This document shows positions 7,777-16,331 of a stretch of DNA of 64,000 nucleotides, one piece after another. The stretch is from contig JANPDL010000024.1 of assembly GCA_031431475.1 (NCBI GenBank), positions 1 to 64,000 on the forward strand. Reading direction: 5' to 3'. How positions within the stretch are numbered: the first letter of the stretch is position 1; each line of letters starts with the position of its first letter. The translations under genes and the position numbers were made by a program. Origin of the DNA: JADCCX01 sp031431475 (GTDB taxonomy: Bacteria > Pseudomonadota > Alphaproteobacteria > Rhizobiales > Beijerinckiaceae). The notes beneath the pieces are model-generated. The model was not told the DNA's origin, did no database searches, and was given only the letters and a program-made list of their open reading frames with translations.

Positions 7777-9624
7777 TTATCTCCCCACCGCATAGCCCTG
7801 CATGCCGCGCGGATTGGCGGCAGCCCTCAGCATCGGGCCATCCTTTGCGGCAGCCACGAGGCGGCCTTCGGTCCAGTTGCCGCCGACTTCGACCTTGTGA
7901 CCTCTGCGCTTGAGTTCCTCTATGGTGGCTTGAGGAAACCGGCCTTCCACCACCACCACGCCGGGCCGGGCCTTGCGGGGCCAGAAACTCTGGGGAAAAT
8001 GCTCGGTGTGGAACGCTGGCGCGTCAATCGCTTCCTGCAGGTTCATTCCAGCATGGACATGGCGCAGGAACATCTGCGGAATCCACTGGTCCTGCTGGTC
8101 ACCGCCCGGTGAGCCCCACGCGAGATAGGGCTTGCCATCGCGCAATGCCATGGTGGGCGAGAGCGTGGTGCGCGGCCGACGGCCTTCGCCCAGCGCGGAT
8201 GGATGTTCCGGATCAAGCACGAACATCTGGGCGCGCGAGCCAAGGCAGAAGCCCAGTTCCGGGATGATGGGCGAGCTTTGCAGCCAGCCGCCGGATGGCG
8301 TTGCGGCGATCATGTTGCCATGCCGGTCGATCACATCATAGTGAACGGTATCGCCGCGCATCACATCCGCCGTGCCACGCTCGCCTGCACCGTGTCCTGT
8401 ATTGACGCGGTTGATCTCTCCCACGGTCGGCTCGCCCACGCCCATGGCACCGACGGCCTCGCGCTTGCCATCCGAGACATTGAGAGCAATCGCCTTGCCG
8501 CGCCCCGTGATCACGCCCGGACGCTGCTCCATGCTGGCGGTATGGTTGATCAGCTTGCGTCGTTGGTCGTTGTAGGCATCGGACAGCATCACATCCAGTG
8601 GCACATCGACGAAATCAGGATCGCCCAGGAATGTATCGCGATCAGCGAAAGCGAGCTTGGACGCTTCTACCACGAGATGCACAAAATCAGGACCGCGCAC
8701 ATCCATCCCGTCCAGATCAAATCCCTTGAGCAGGGCAAGCTGTTGCAACGTGGCGATGCCCTGGCACCAGCCGCCAGGCTTCAGCACGCGGTAGCGGCCA
8801 TAATCGTAGCCAACAGGCTCTTCCTCGGTGGCGCGCCATCCCGCCATATCATCGCCGGTGAGCACGCCCTTGTTGCGTTGGCCGGATGAATCCATCAGCG
8901 CCTGGCTGCGGCAGAAGCGATCAATGGCCTGCGCCACAAATCCCTGAGACCAGACCAACCGAGCCTTTTCAATTTGGCGGATGCGGTCGCCGCCCGCACT
9001 TTCAGCTTCGATCAGGATGCATTCATAGGTATCGGCCAGTTTTTCGTTGCGAAACAGCGAACCCGGCGCAGGTGGCGCGCCATTGGGCAGGTACAGCGCA
9101 GCAGACGTCGGCCATTCCTTCTCGAACAGCTCGCGCACCGTGTTGATCGTGGCGGTAACGCGTTCGACCACGGGATAGCCATGCCGGGCGTAGTGGATGG
9201 CAGGTTCCAGCACCGCGCGCAAAGTCACGCTGCCATAGTCCCGCAGCACCAGCATAAGAGCATCGAATGTGCCGGGAACACATGTCGCGAGCAGGCCGGA
9301 GCCGGGAACCATGTCCATGCCGAGCGATTGGCAAAGCGCGATTGTCAGACCTTTTGGAGCAATTCCCTGCCCGCAGATCACCTTCATGCGCTCTGTCGCG
9401 GCATCATAGACCATGATCGGCGCATCGCCGCCGGGGCCATTGAGATGCGGCTCGACGATCTGGAGAGTAAAGTTTGTAGCGACGCCCGCATCGAAAGCGT
9501 TGCCGCCACGCTCCAGCACACCCATTCCGACGCTGCTGGCCACCCAATGGGTCGAGGCCACAACGCCGAAGGTACCCAGAATTTCGGGGCGCGTTGTAAA
9601 AGAGTCAGTGGTAACGAAAGACAT
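7777..9624 (-). CDS. ggt: Gamma-glutamyltransferase family protein
   Basis: Ntn-hydrolase related to gamma-glutamyltransferase, 615 aa. Such proteins mature by self-cleavage before a threonine. The probable nucleophile is Thr426 in GDTVHYDVID, which matches the TTHxSVVD block of the family. A GGWLQSS segment follows at the position of the substrate-binding glycines. The protein starts MSFVTTDSF with no signal peptide, unlike periplasmic GGT, so a cytoplasmic role in opening gamma-glutamyl or related amide bonds of imported peptides is inferred. The start is supported by AGGAAG five bases upstream. It is the first gene of the operon; glutaryl-7-ACA acylase-like activity is an alternative. Confidence 0.85.
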   Translation of the reverse strand: MSFVTTDSFTTRPEILGTFGVVASTHWVASSVGMGVLERGGNAFDAGVATNFTLQIVEPHLNGPGGDAPIMVYDAATERMKVICGQGIAPKGLTIALCQSLGMDMVPGSGLLATCVPGTFDALMLVLRDYGSVTLRAVLEPAIHYARHGYPVVERVTATINTVRELFEKEWPTSAALYLPNGAPPAPGSLFRNEKLADTYECILIEAESAGGDRIRQIEKARLVWSQGFVAQAIDRFCRSQALMDSSGQRNKGVLTGDDMAGWRATEEEPVGYDYGRYRVLKPGGWCQGIATLQQLALLKGFDLDGMDVRGPDFVHLVVEASKLAFADRDTFLGDPDFVDVPLDVMLSDAYNDQRRKLINHTASMEQRPGVITGRGKAIALNVSDGKREAVGAMGVGEPTVGEINRVNTGHGAGERGTADVMRGDTVHYDVIDRHGNMIAATPSGGWLQSSPIIPELGFCLGSRAQMFVLDPEHPSALGEGRRPRTTLSPTMALRDGKPYLAWGSPGGDQQDQWIPQMFLRHVHAGMNLQEAIDAPAFHTEHFPQSFWPRKARPGVVVVEGRFPQATIEELKRRGHKVEVGGNWTEGRLVAAAKDGPMLRAAANPRGMQGYAVGR

Positions 9625-9682
9625 ACGGCTTCCTGGGCGGCCTCAGCGGCAGCAGATATTTGTCGTTCTTTTTTGCTTGACG

Positions 9683-9712
9683 GCATTTTTGGCAAATGCT
9701 GCGCCGTGTCAA
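9683..9712 (-). promoter_or_regulatory. Candidate promoter with overlapping inverted repeat for the ggt operon
   Basis: On the minus strand a perfect TTGACA (plus positions 9712-9707) is followed after 16 bases by AAAAAT (9690-9685), a weak -10. The inverted repeat GCATTT-TTGGC-AAATGC (9683-9699) covers the -10 and could be an operator. It lies about 60-85 bases before the ggt start. The evidence is motif matching only. Confidence 0.3.
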
Positions 9713-9826
9713 TGAAAACCGGAGTCTGCAGGCGCGACAGAGTTACCCCTGCTGGTCCATGGACAGCCACAGTCTCATGGCAGACAGTTTCAACATTGAA
9801 CACCTGCAAAGCAAGGAATGCCGACA

Positions 9827-10771
9827 ATGAGCAAGCCTGCCGTAAGCGTTATCGTTCCGCTCTACAACAAGGCAGAAACGGTCGAGGAAACGATCAACCG
9901 CGCGCTGTCACAGACATTCACCGATCTCGAGATCATCGTGGTGGACGACGGTTCAACCGATGGCAGTGCTGCGCTTGTTGCAGGCATTTCCGATCCGCGA
10001 CTCACACTGATCTTGCAGGACAACGGTGGTGTTTCCGCAGCTCGTAACCGCGGGATCATGGCAGCGCAAACCGACTGGATCACCCTTCTGGACGCGGATG
10101 ATCATTGGGACCCGGATCATCTGGAGCGTCACTGGCAAGCGATCCAGACGGCGGATGCGGATGTCGAGGTTGCATTTTCGAATGTCCGGCTCGAAAGCCG
10201 TCCCGGTCAGCCAATTATAGCGGATGATATCCCGGCAGGTCCCATCGGGAACTATTTTGATTTTGCGCTGAAGCAGGGCGGATATCCCAACATGACGAGC
10301 GCCATGATCCTCCGCCGTGATGCAGCGATTGCGGCAGGTTTGTTCACAGTGGGCGTTGCAATGGGGGAGGATCTCGACTTGTGGTGCCGGCTCGCCCTGC
10401 GTGCCCCGTTGTTCTATACTGGTTCGTTGACTGTCACCTATAATGATGTTCCGCGCGGGCATAATACTGCGCGCAATCTGGCACGGCGACCTGAGTTTCC
10501 CTTTTTCGCGGCCTGCCTGCCGACACTTCTGGATCGGGGTGAGGTTCCGTCTCATCTCGAAGCCAGCGCGGGACGTTATGCCAATTTTCTCGTACTCGAG
10601 TATGCAAGGCAACTGCTGGATCGCGGGCTTAACAGGGAAGCGCGGGGCGTTTTGCATCATCATTGCGATCCGCGCCTTGATCCCATGCGCTTTGGCCGTC
10701 GTTACGCTCGTACATACGGCATAGGACGTGCCGCTTTTGCGCTCTCCGGTGGCAGAATCCAGTCAGGCTGA
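9827..10771 (+). CDS. Family 2 glycosyltransferase
   Basis: GT-A fold glycosyltransferase, 314 aa from the ATG at 9827, which has AAGGAA about nine bases upstream; an ATG at 9818 would add three residues. The nucleotide-binding start SVIVPLYNKAETV (residues 4-16), VVDDGSTDGS near residue 40 and the metal-binding LLDADD near residue 88 are all intact. No membrane segment is seen, so it probably acts at the cytoplasmic face of the membrane on lipid-linked sugars. It is the first gene of the exopolysaccharide locus and converges on the next GT2 gene with only two bases between stops. The transferred sugar cannot be read from sequence. Confidence 0.88.
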   Translation: MSKPAVSVIVPLYNKAETVEETINRALSQTFTDLEIIVVDDGSTDGSAALVAGISDPRLTLILQDNGGVSAARNRGIMAAQTDWITLLDADDHWDPDHLERHWQAIQTADADVEVAFSNVRLESRPGQPIIADDIPAGPIGNYFDFALKQGGYPNMTSAMILRRDAAIAAGLFTVGVAMGEDLDLWCRLALRAPLFYTGSLTVTYNDVPRGHNTARNLARRPEFPFFAACLPTLLDRGEVPSHLEASAGRYANFLVLEYARQLLDRGLNREARGVLHHHCDPRLDPMRFGRRYARTYGIGRAAFALSGGRIQSG

Positions 10772-10773
10772 AT

Positions 10774-11967
10774 TCACCGAAGTCTCCGCCTGTCCGCCCT
10801 CACCCAGGTAGAACGTTTGCCCCGCGCAAAAGCCTTGACGGTACAAAGCACGCGGACCATGTGCCGGGGTAGTTGCAGCAGCTCATAGCGACCTATCAGA
10901 TCTCGTCCACAAAAGTGCCATGCGGTTACAATTGCAAAGCATGACAGCGCAATGCCAACGGATGTGATCGCCAGCGGCAGCCATTCGCCAGTCACTGTCC
11001 AGAGCATTATGCTGCCTGCAAGCAATCCAGTATGGCCCGCTGCCAGCAAGGTCAGCGGCGGCACCATCACATCTGCGGCCAGCGCCAGCAGCGGCAGGCT
11101 GCGGCGGTGAATGGCCAGCGCGACCAGTCGCGGTGCATGGGACAGGATGATCGCAAGATGGCCGTGAACCCAGCGCTGCTTCTGCTGGTCGCGGCCTTCT
11201 GCTGTTTCAGGAAACTGGCTGATCAGGGTCACATCCCGGAGATAGCGTGGCGGCACGCCCGCGACGGCACACTCGAGTCCGATCAGCAGATCTTCGGTTA
11301 CATGTCCCGTTGCAAAAAGCCCGGGACGGACCAGACGTGATGGCAAAGCCATGCCTGTGCCAAAGAGCTGGCAGGGGAGACCAAGCCTTGCATAGCCTGA
11401 CGGGCGAAAATCGTTGCGCAGCCGCCAGGCAAATTCGCTGATGCGGGATGCTCCGGCATCGTCCTTATCCACCGTCATCAGGTTGCGGCACTGAACTGGC
11501 GTTCCCCAAAATGCGGTGGTGCTGGCAAGCTGCACCAGACCATTCGCCTCGAAGCGGCAATCCGCATCCACGAAAACGAAAACCTCAGCTACGCCGGGAC
11601 CCAGATAGTCCAGTCCAGCAGCAAGGGCATACCCCTTGCCACGCAGATCATTTTCTTTGCGTACCAGAACCTCTGCACCGGAAGCGCGCGCCACTGCAGC
11701 CGTGCAATCAGAACAATTGTCCGCGACCACAAGCAGCCGGTCGCCAGGTTGGAGACTGCGGCGGAGATGATGGACCGTTCCGGCGATGCCCTCAGCCTCA
11801 TTATGAGCAGGGACGAGAATAGCGAGGGACGGGCGGGAGACTGACTGTGGCGGTGCCGGTTCTGGCTTGAAAAGGACACCGAAAGACTGGACGGTCAGGG
11901 CCAGCGTCGAGAGCAGCACCAGCGCCGATGCGGCAATCAGGATTGTTTCGAGAATTACTGTCGTCAT
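10774..11967 (-). CDS. Membrane-bound family 2 glycosyltransferase
   Basis: Probable processive or membrane-anchored GT2 enzyme, 397 aa. An N-terminal helix (residues 4-33) is followed by the GT2 domain with LAILVPAHNEAEGIAG near residue 48, VVADNCSD near 80 and the acidic FVDADCRF near 130. Further hydrophobic helices lie near residues 285-345. The QKQRWVHGHL motif near residue 262 corresponds to the QxxRW acceptor motif of the cellulose-synthase/hyaluronan-synthase group. Its ATG overlaps the stop of the upstream transferase-STAS gene (ATGA), so the two are translationally coupled. Confidence 0.85.
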   Translation of the reverse strand: MTTVILETILIAASALVLLSTLALTVQSFGVLFKPEPAPPQSVSRPSLAILVPAHNEAEGIAGTVHHLRRSLQPGDRLLVVADNCSDCTAAVARASGAEVLVRKENDLRGKGYALAAGLDYLGPGVAEVFVFVDADCRFEANGLVQLASTTAFWGTPVQCRNLMTVDKDDAGASRISEFAWRLRNDFRPSGYARLGLPCQLFGTGMALPSRLVRPGLFATGHVTEDLLIGLECAVAGVPPRYLRDVTLISQFPETAEGRDQQKQRWVHGHLAIILSHAPRLVALAIHRRSLPLLALAADVMVPPLTLLAAGHTGLLAGSIMLWTVTGEWLPLAITSVGIALSCFAIVTAWHFCGRDLIGRYELLQLPRHMVRVLCTVKAFARGKRSTWVRADRRRLR

Positions 11968-13232
11968 CGCCGTATTCCCGGCAGGCTGTAGCCAATGGCC
12001 TTGGGGCGAGATTTGTCAGCCGGAGCACGTTCCAGGCCATCGTTTGCAGGCCGAAGCAGAAAACTGCAGCCGTGCATCCCTAGAATTGCCCGCATGCGCC
12101 AACCCCTGGCATGGATCGAGAACTGGCGATGCATGCGATACTGATGGCCGTGGGCAAGCAGAAGCAAGCCAAGGGTTGAAGCATCAAGCGACATGGCCTC
12201 ATCAAGGTCAATGACGAGATCGCCCGGAGTGCGGCAGACCGAAGCGAGGGCCTCTCTCAACAGCTGAAGATCGTCTCTCCTGAAATCGCCAGTAAGAAGA
12301 AGCCGCCTGCCCTGCCCGTCCGGCTCAAGGCGGAGTTGCACATGGTATCGCTTGTGGTTTTGGCCCTGTCGCAGCTTCGAGACCCACCGGGACGCAAGTT
12401 GCGGCAGAACATACCGCAAAGTGATGCTTGCGAGTGTTCCAGAATCCGCCAGGTAACGCCGCGCCAGATGTGGTTCCTGTCCGATCCGCCAGAGCCATTC
12501 AAAGCCGCTGTTTCGCCATCCTTCGGGAGCGCGCTTCACTGTACCCGCAGTAAAATGTATGGTTGCGCCAAGATTGGCGATGACGGGCGCATGCAGTGCA
12601 GCTTCATTGCGAGCGATCCAGAGCACACCTTTGCGTGCACCGATGGCAACAGTGACCAGATCGGGCTGGGCCGCGTTGATCGTCCGGATTGTTTCAGGCT
12701 CGCACAATGACTGTAGCGAACCAAATCCCGGCGCAACAGCTCCAACGCAGCGCAGGCCAGTCATATTGCTGCCGAGGTTGCGCTTGAGCCGCGCAGCTAC
12801 ATCCTCTTCGCCGCCGAAGAAGAAAACACGCGTCTGCCGCAATGACCGTCCGAGTGCAGCGAAGAGATCAGCCCCGCTCACACGTTCCGGAAAATCCTGA
12901 CCCAGCCACCGCGCCAGCCAGACAAGCGGCATCCCGTCCACCACCGAAAGATCGGACGCCAGCAGCGCCGACCGGAAAGATTTGTCCGTGCGGGACAGTC
13001 GCAGCAGGTTCAAATTGGGTGTTACGAGATGGCAACGCTGCCGGGTTGATGCGGCATGCAGCAAGCGATCGGTTGCCTGAACCAGAGTGACGCGGTCAAA
13101 GAGCAGGCCAAAAAGGCAGACGACGTCCCGGTTGAAATCAGGCGCGATGTCGGGCGGTAGCATCGCCTCTCGGCAGGAACTGGCTGGCAGAAAGGGCGTG
13201 GCCCTGATGAAAGTGTCTGATGCGTTTTCCAT
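11964..13232 (-). CDS. WecG/TagA/CpsF-type glycosyltransferase fused to a STAS domain
   Basis: Two-domain protein of 422 aa. Residues about 32-260 form a WecG/TagA/CpsF (GT26) transferase, with VTPNLNLLRLSRTD, the catalytic-region aspartate in SVVDGMPLVW and RVSGADLFAALG. Residues about 300-400 look like a STAS domain (LLLTGDFRRDDLQLL, then LVIDLDEAMSLDASTLGLLLLA). The usual DSSG phosphorylation motif reads DAST here. The first part probably adds a sugar to a lipid-linked repeat unit; the STAS part may regulate it or bind a partner. The start at 13232 lacks a clear ribosome-binding site, and an internal ATG (MLPPDIAP) is an alternative. It leads an operon with the GT2 gene. Confidence 0.82.
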   Translation of the reverse strand: MENASDTFIRATPFLPASSCREAMLPPDIAPDFNRDVVCLFGLLFDRVTLVQATDRLLHAASTRQRCHLVTPNLNLLRLSRTDKSFRSALLASDLSVVDGMPLVWLARWLGQDFPERVSGADLFAALGRSLRQTRVFFFGGEEDVAARLKRNLGSNMTGLRCVGAVAPGFGSLQSLCEPETIRTINAAQPDLVTVAIGARKGVLWIARNEAALHAPVIANLGATIHFTAGTVKRAPEGWRNSGFEWLWRIGQEPHLARRYLADSGTLASITLRYVLPQLASRWVSKLRQGQNHKRYHVQLRLEPDGQGRRLLLTGDFRRDDLQLLREALASVCRTPGDLVIDLDEAMSLDASTLGLLLLAHGHQYRMHRQFSIHARGWRMRAILGMHGCSFLLRPANDGLERAPADKSRPKAIGYSLPGIRR

Positions 13233-13572
13233 GGATAGAGAAGCTATGGAAAGACATCCCGCTTGATGATCCGCATGGAGAGTGAGCGCGACCGCACATC
13301 CGCACTAGCCCGTTCGTCCTGCGCCTCCGTGCGATGCCCCCTGTGATGCGCAGATGGGAGAATGGCGGGTTGTATATCCAATGATCTCGCTGCGTCGGGG
13401 ACAGCATCCTCTCCCTTCGGATTACTCCTTCCAGACGTCTCTGAGAGTGACCGGTTCCGATGATATCCCCAAGGCTAGCCTTTTGCGCTGCACCATCGCC
13501 TGTACACCGCCATATCACCGACATGACTTGCAGCATCATGGGCATATCGATCACGGATGAACGGAGATGTGG
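13233..13572. other. Divergent intergenic region (340 bases)
   Basis: No convincing gene is visible here. The segment separates the minus-strand transferase-STAS operon from the plus-strand Tat-protein/Wzc/Wza operon and must hold promoters for both. The only clear element is ACGGAG at 13561-13566, the ribosome-binding site for the following gene. A reverse frame across 13138-13659 is open but has no family resemblance and no ribosome-binding site. Confidence 0.6.
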
Positions 13573-14682
13573 ATGGCTAATGCCCTTATCAGTCGCAGGA
13601 CAATGGTTATGGCGGTACCCGCTCTGATCCTGTCTGCTCGCCAGACGGCTCCCGCTCATGCCCGGACGTCAGGTGCCGCTACAGAGCGACGCTCTCTGAT
13701 CATGAAACCGGACCGCGAGTTTGCCGCCTCGTGCCATGTGCATCGCCCTCTCACAGCCAACACGATAAAACTGCCGCTGTCAGATGCATTTGTTGGCGAC
13801 CTCGTGCGACAGGTGCGTGTCCACAGCACAGCCGTCAATATCGACCAATATACCCCGCCTCTCTACATCGTCGGGCCAGATGCTCCTGTCATGCGGGTAA
13901 GGACGGCACGCTCGTCGGACCCGCGCTGGTCCTTCGGTCCACTGCAGCGACAATGGACCGATGTTCCAAGGCCGGAGGATTTCCGCCCATCCAGCGGAAC
14001 GGACAAGGACGCGATCATTTACCAGCCCTCAACCGGTCGTTACTTCGAATTCTGGGGGCTAGAGCCCGATACCGCGACGGACACTGGTTCCACCGCGAAG
14101 CAGCTGCCAAACTGGCAGGCGGCATGGGGTGGGCGGATTGACGATCTCGCGAAAAGCCCAGGCTATTTCCTGCCGACGTCAGAAGGTCACAAGTTCGGGG
14201 TGACCGCAACAAGCCTTGCGTTGCTCGCCGGATTGATGACAATCGCCGAGCAGAAGGCCGGTACGATCGACCATGTGCTGCACATAGCGCTTCCTGAGAC
14301 GCGGCTTGGAGCCTGGGTGCATCCGGCGCAACGGACAGATGGCGCGGTGGACAGGCCAGATGCCATTCCCCAAGGCATGCTGTTCCGTTTACCAGCGAAT
14401 ATCGATCTGGCCAGCCTCAGGCTCGATCCCTTTGTCCGCATGATCGCCGAGGCTGTCCAGAAGCACGGCATGATCGTTCGCGATACGGCGGGCGTGGTGG
14501 CGTTCTACGCGGAAAATCCGCTGCCCTCACCGCCGCTGACGCATCCCTATTTTGGTCAGGGCGGCATCTTGCGTTGCCCTGAGGCAAAGGCAGTCCCCGC
14601 CTGCTATCCCGACGGCAACAACAGGCTCTCAGGTTTCCCGTGGGAGCGGCTGGAGGCGGTTCAACTCGAGGCCGATCCCTGA
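13573..14682 (+). CDS. Tat-exported protein of unknown function in the EPS locus
   Basis: Predicted exported protein of 369 aa. The ATG at 13573 has GGAG six bases upstream; an ATG at 13567 would add two residues. The N-terminus has a twin-arginine-like signal (SRRTMVMAVPALIL, then AHA) ending near residue 30. The mature part has aromatic blocks (RYFEFWGLE, WQAAWGGRIDDL, SPGYF), a central TATSLALLAGL helix, WVHPAQRTDG and a C-terminal FPWERLEAVQL. From memory the block order resembles uncharacterised exported proteins of actinobacteria, but no enzyme family is recognised. It is immediately followed by the Wzc-like gene, so a role in polymer export, trimming or anchoring is an inference. Confidence 0.75.
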   Translation: MANALISRRTMVMAVPALILSARQTAPAHARTSGAATERRSLIMKPDREFAASCHVHRPLTANTIKLPLSDAFVGDLVRQVRVHSTAVNIDQYTPPLYIVGPDAPVMRVRTARSSDPRWSFGPLQRQWTDVPRPEDFRPSSGTDKDAIIYQPSTGRYFEFWGLEPDTATDTGSTAKQLPNWQAAWGGRIDDLAKSPGYFLPTSEGHKFGVTATSLALLAGLMTIAEQKAGTIDHVLHIALPETRLGAWVHPAQRTDGAVDRPDAIPQGMLFRLPANIDLASLRLDPFVRMIAEAVQKHGMIVRDTAGVVAFYAENPLPSPPLTHPYFGQGGILRCPEAKAVPACYPDGNNRLSGFPWERLEAVQLEADP

Positions 14683-14744
14683 TTGTCTTTCGCGACGATG
14701 CGCCGAGCCCTCGCTATCTCTCACCAAACCCGGAGCCTGACCTG

Positions 14745-16331
14745 ATGCTGGATGGTGGCCACCGCAGATTGCAGTTTTCCTTCGCAGACACCGAGGATTC
14801 GCCACTGCCGCGCGTGGCCTGGCGTGATGGTGTCGATATCGGCGTGCTGGTCTCGAAGATCAACCGGCAGCGCCGGTTGTTGCGACATGGCGCTTTGCTC
14901 GGTGTGATCGCCATGAGCGCGCTGGCCGCTACATGGCTGCTGTTGCGAACACCGACATGGAGTGCAGGCACGGAGGTGCTCGTATCCAATACTACGCTGC
15001 AACTGTCCGGTCAGGACGCGGTGGTGACACAGCTGATGGTCGAAAACACACTTCTGCAGAGCCAGATGCTGTTGGCACGTTCCAGCGCAGTGATGGAGCG
15101 CGTCGTGGGCAAACTGGGATCCGAGCGTACGGCCGCATTGCTGCCGCAGCCTGGTCCTCTCACTGGCCTGCGGCGGTTGTTCAGTTTCGGCAAGCCACCC
15201 GCACCTGAAAGCGCCGCAGGCAAGGCCGAGCGCCAGGCACTGATCCAGTCACTGAAATCAGAACTGAATGTATCGCGCTCGGGGGCCAGCCAGATCCTAG
15301 CCTTTCGTATCCGCGCATCCAGTGCAGAGGCTGCCGCCGAACTTGCGAATGAGGTGACGCAGGCTTTTCTTGCTGAAACACGCGAGATCAATGCCGTTGT
15401 CACGACAAGTGGCGTCTTCCGTGAGCGTATCCGCGTGCTGGGGCCAACCACGCGGCTGATCAGCGATGCCCATCCCCCGGCGGGAAAGGATGGGCTGCGG
15501 ACCTTGCTGGTCATGGCAGGCGCCCCTGTCCTGGGCGCGCTGTTCGGACTGATGGCTGCCCTGGCGTTGAGTGTGCTCAACCGTCGCATCTGGAGCGGCG
15601 AGCAAATCTCGCAGCAAACGGATGCCGAATTTTTCGGTTACGTTTCGCTGCACAAGGTTGGCATCGCCCAGGCCATTTCGGGGCATGGCCGCGAACCTTC
15701 AAGCCTCGCCGCAGGGCTGAGGCGAATCCGGGCGGCTGCACTGGAACGGCGTGGAACAAAGCCACGGGTTCTCGGTATCACGAGCTTCAGCGGCGATGTG
15801 TCACGAACAACCTTGGCAACCGGACTTGCGTTGCTTTTTGCTGCCGAGGGACGTCGGGTACTTCTGGTGGATGCTGCGCTTGAGACGGCGTGTCTGTCGC
15901 GCAGTCTGGCGCTGGAGGACAGACCCGGACTGCATGATGTGCTGAGTGATCCGCAGACTTTCACCGGTGCCGTCCAGCGCAATATCCGGATTGATCTCGA
16001 TGTCCTGCCCATCGGTGAGCCCAACGGCGATATTGATACCCGGTGGCCACAGCTTCTCAAGGCGATCGAGCGGACTCCCGAGTCGCATTATGACTGGGTG
16101 ATCATGGACTTGCCGCCTTTGCAGCCCACTGCCGACGTCCGGGCGGCAGGTGCGGTGTTCGATGATCTCATCCTGGTTATCGATGAAGGGCGCGTCACAT
16201 CCTCGGTTCTGGCGCATGCCCTGAAAGGCCTTGGTGCGAGCCGGGACAAACTGCTGGGGGCACTTATCTGCGAGGAGCAAGCGCCATTGCCTCTTTCTCT
16301 GAAACGACCGTTGCGGAATGTGAGCGCATGA
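14745..16331 (+). CDS. Wzc/GumC-like polysaccharide co-polymerase with degenerate ATPase domain
   Basis: Inner-membrane chain-length/export protein, 528 aa from the ATG at 14745 (GGAG nine bases upstream); a GTG at 14640 would overlap the previous gene. The Wzz-like part has a helix near residues 48-65, a periplasmic coiled region and a second helix near 255-275. The C-terminal part has a BY-kinase-like fold: ITSFSGDVSRTT near residue 345 sits where Walker A belongs, but the nucleotide-binding lysine is Arg354. VLLVDAALE replaces the usual VDADLR, and VIMDLPPL is present as Walker B. No tyrosine-rich tail exists. It probably works structurally without kinase activity and is coupled to the exporter gene by an ATGA overlap. 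Confidence 0.85.
   Translation: MLDGGHRRLQFSFADTEDSPLPRVAWRDGVDIGVLVSKINRQRRLLRHGALLGVIAMSALAATWLLLRTPTWSAGTEVLVSNTTLQLSGQDAVVTQLMVENTLLQSQMLLARSSAVMERVVGKLGSERTAALLPQPGPLTGLRRLFSFGKPPAPESAAGKAERQALIQSLKSELNVSRSGASQILAFRIRASSAEAAAELANEVTQAFLAETREINAVVTTSGVFRERIRVLGPTTRLISDAHPPAGKDGLRTLLVMAGAPVLGALFGLMAALALSVLNRRIWSGEQISQQTDAEFFGYVSLHKVGIAQAISGHGREPSSLAAGLRRIRAAALERRGTKPRVLGITSFSGDVSRTTLATGLALLFAAEGRRVLLVDAALETACLSRSLALEDRPGLHDVLSDPQTFTGAVQRNIRIDLDVLPIGEPNGDIDTRWPQLLKAIERTPESHYDWVIMDLPPLQPTADVRAAGAVFDDLILVIDEGRVTSSVLAHALKGLGASRDKLLGALICEEQAPLPLSLKRPLRNVSA

Noticed and set aside
13138..13659. Open reverse frame of 173 codons across the EPS intergenic region
   Set aside because: Overlaps the starts of real genes on both sides, has no ribosome-binding site and no protein-like composition; typical GC-rich shadow frame.
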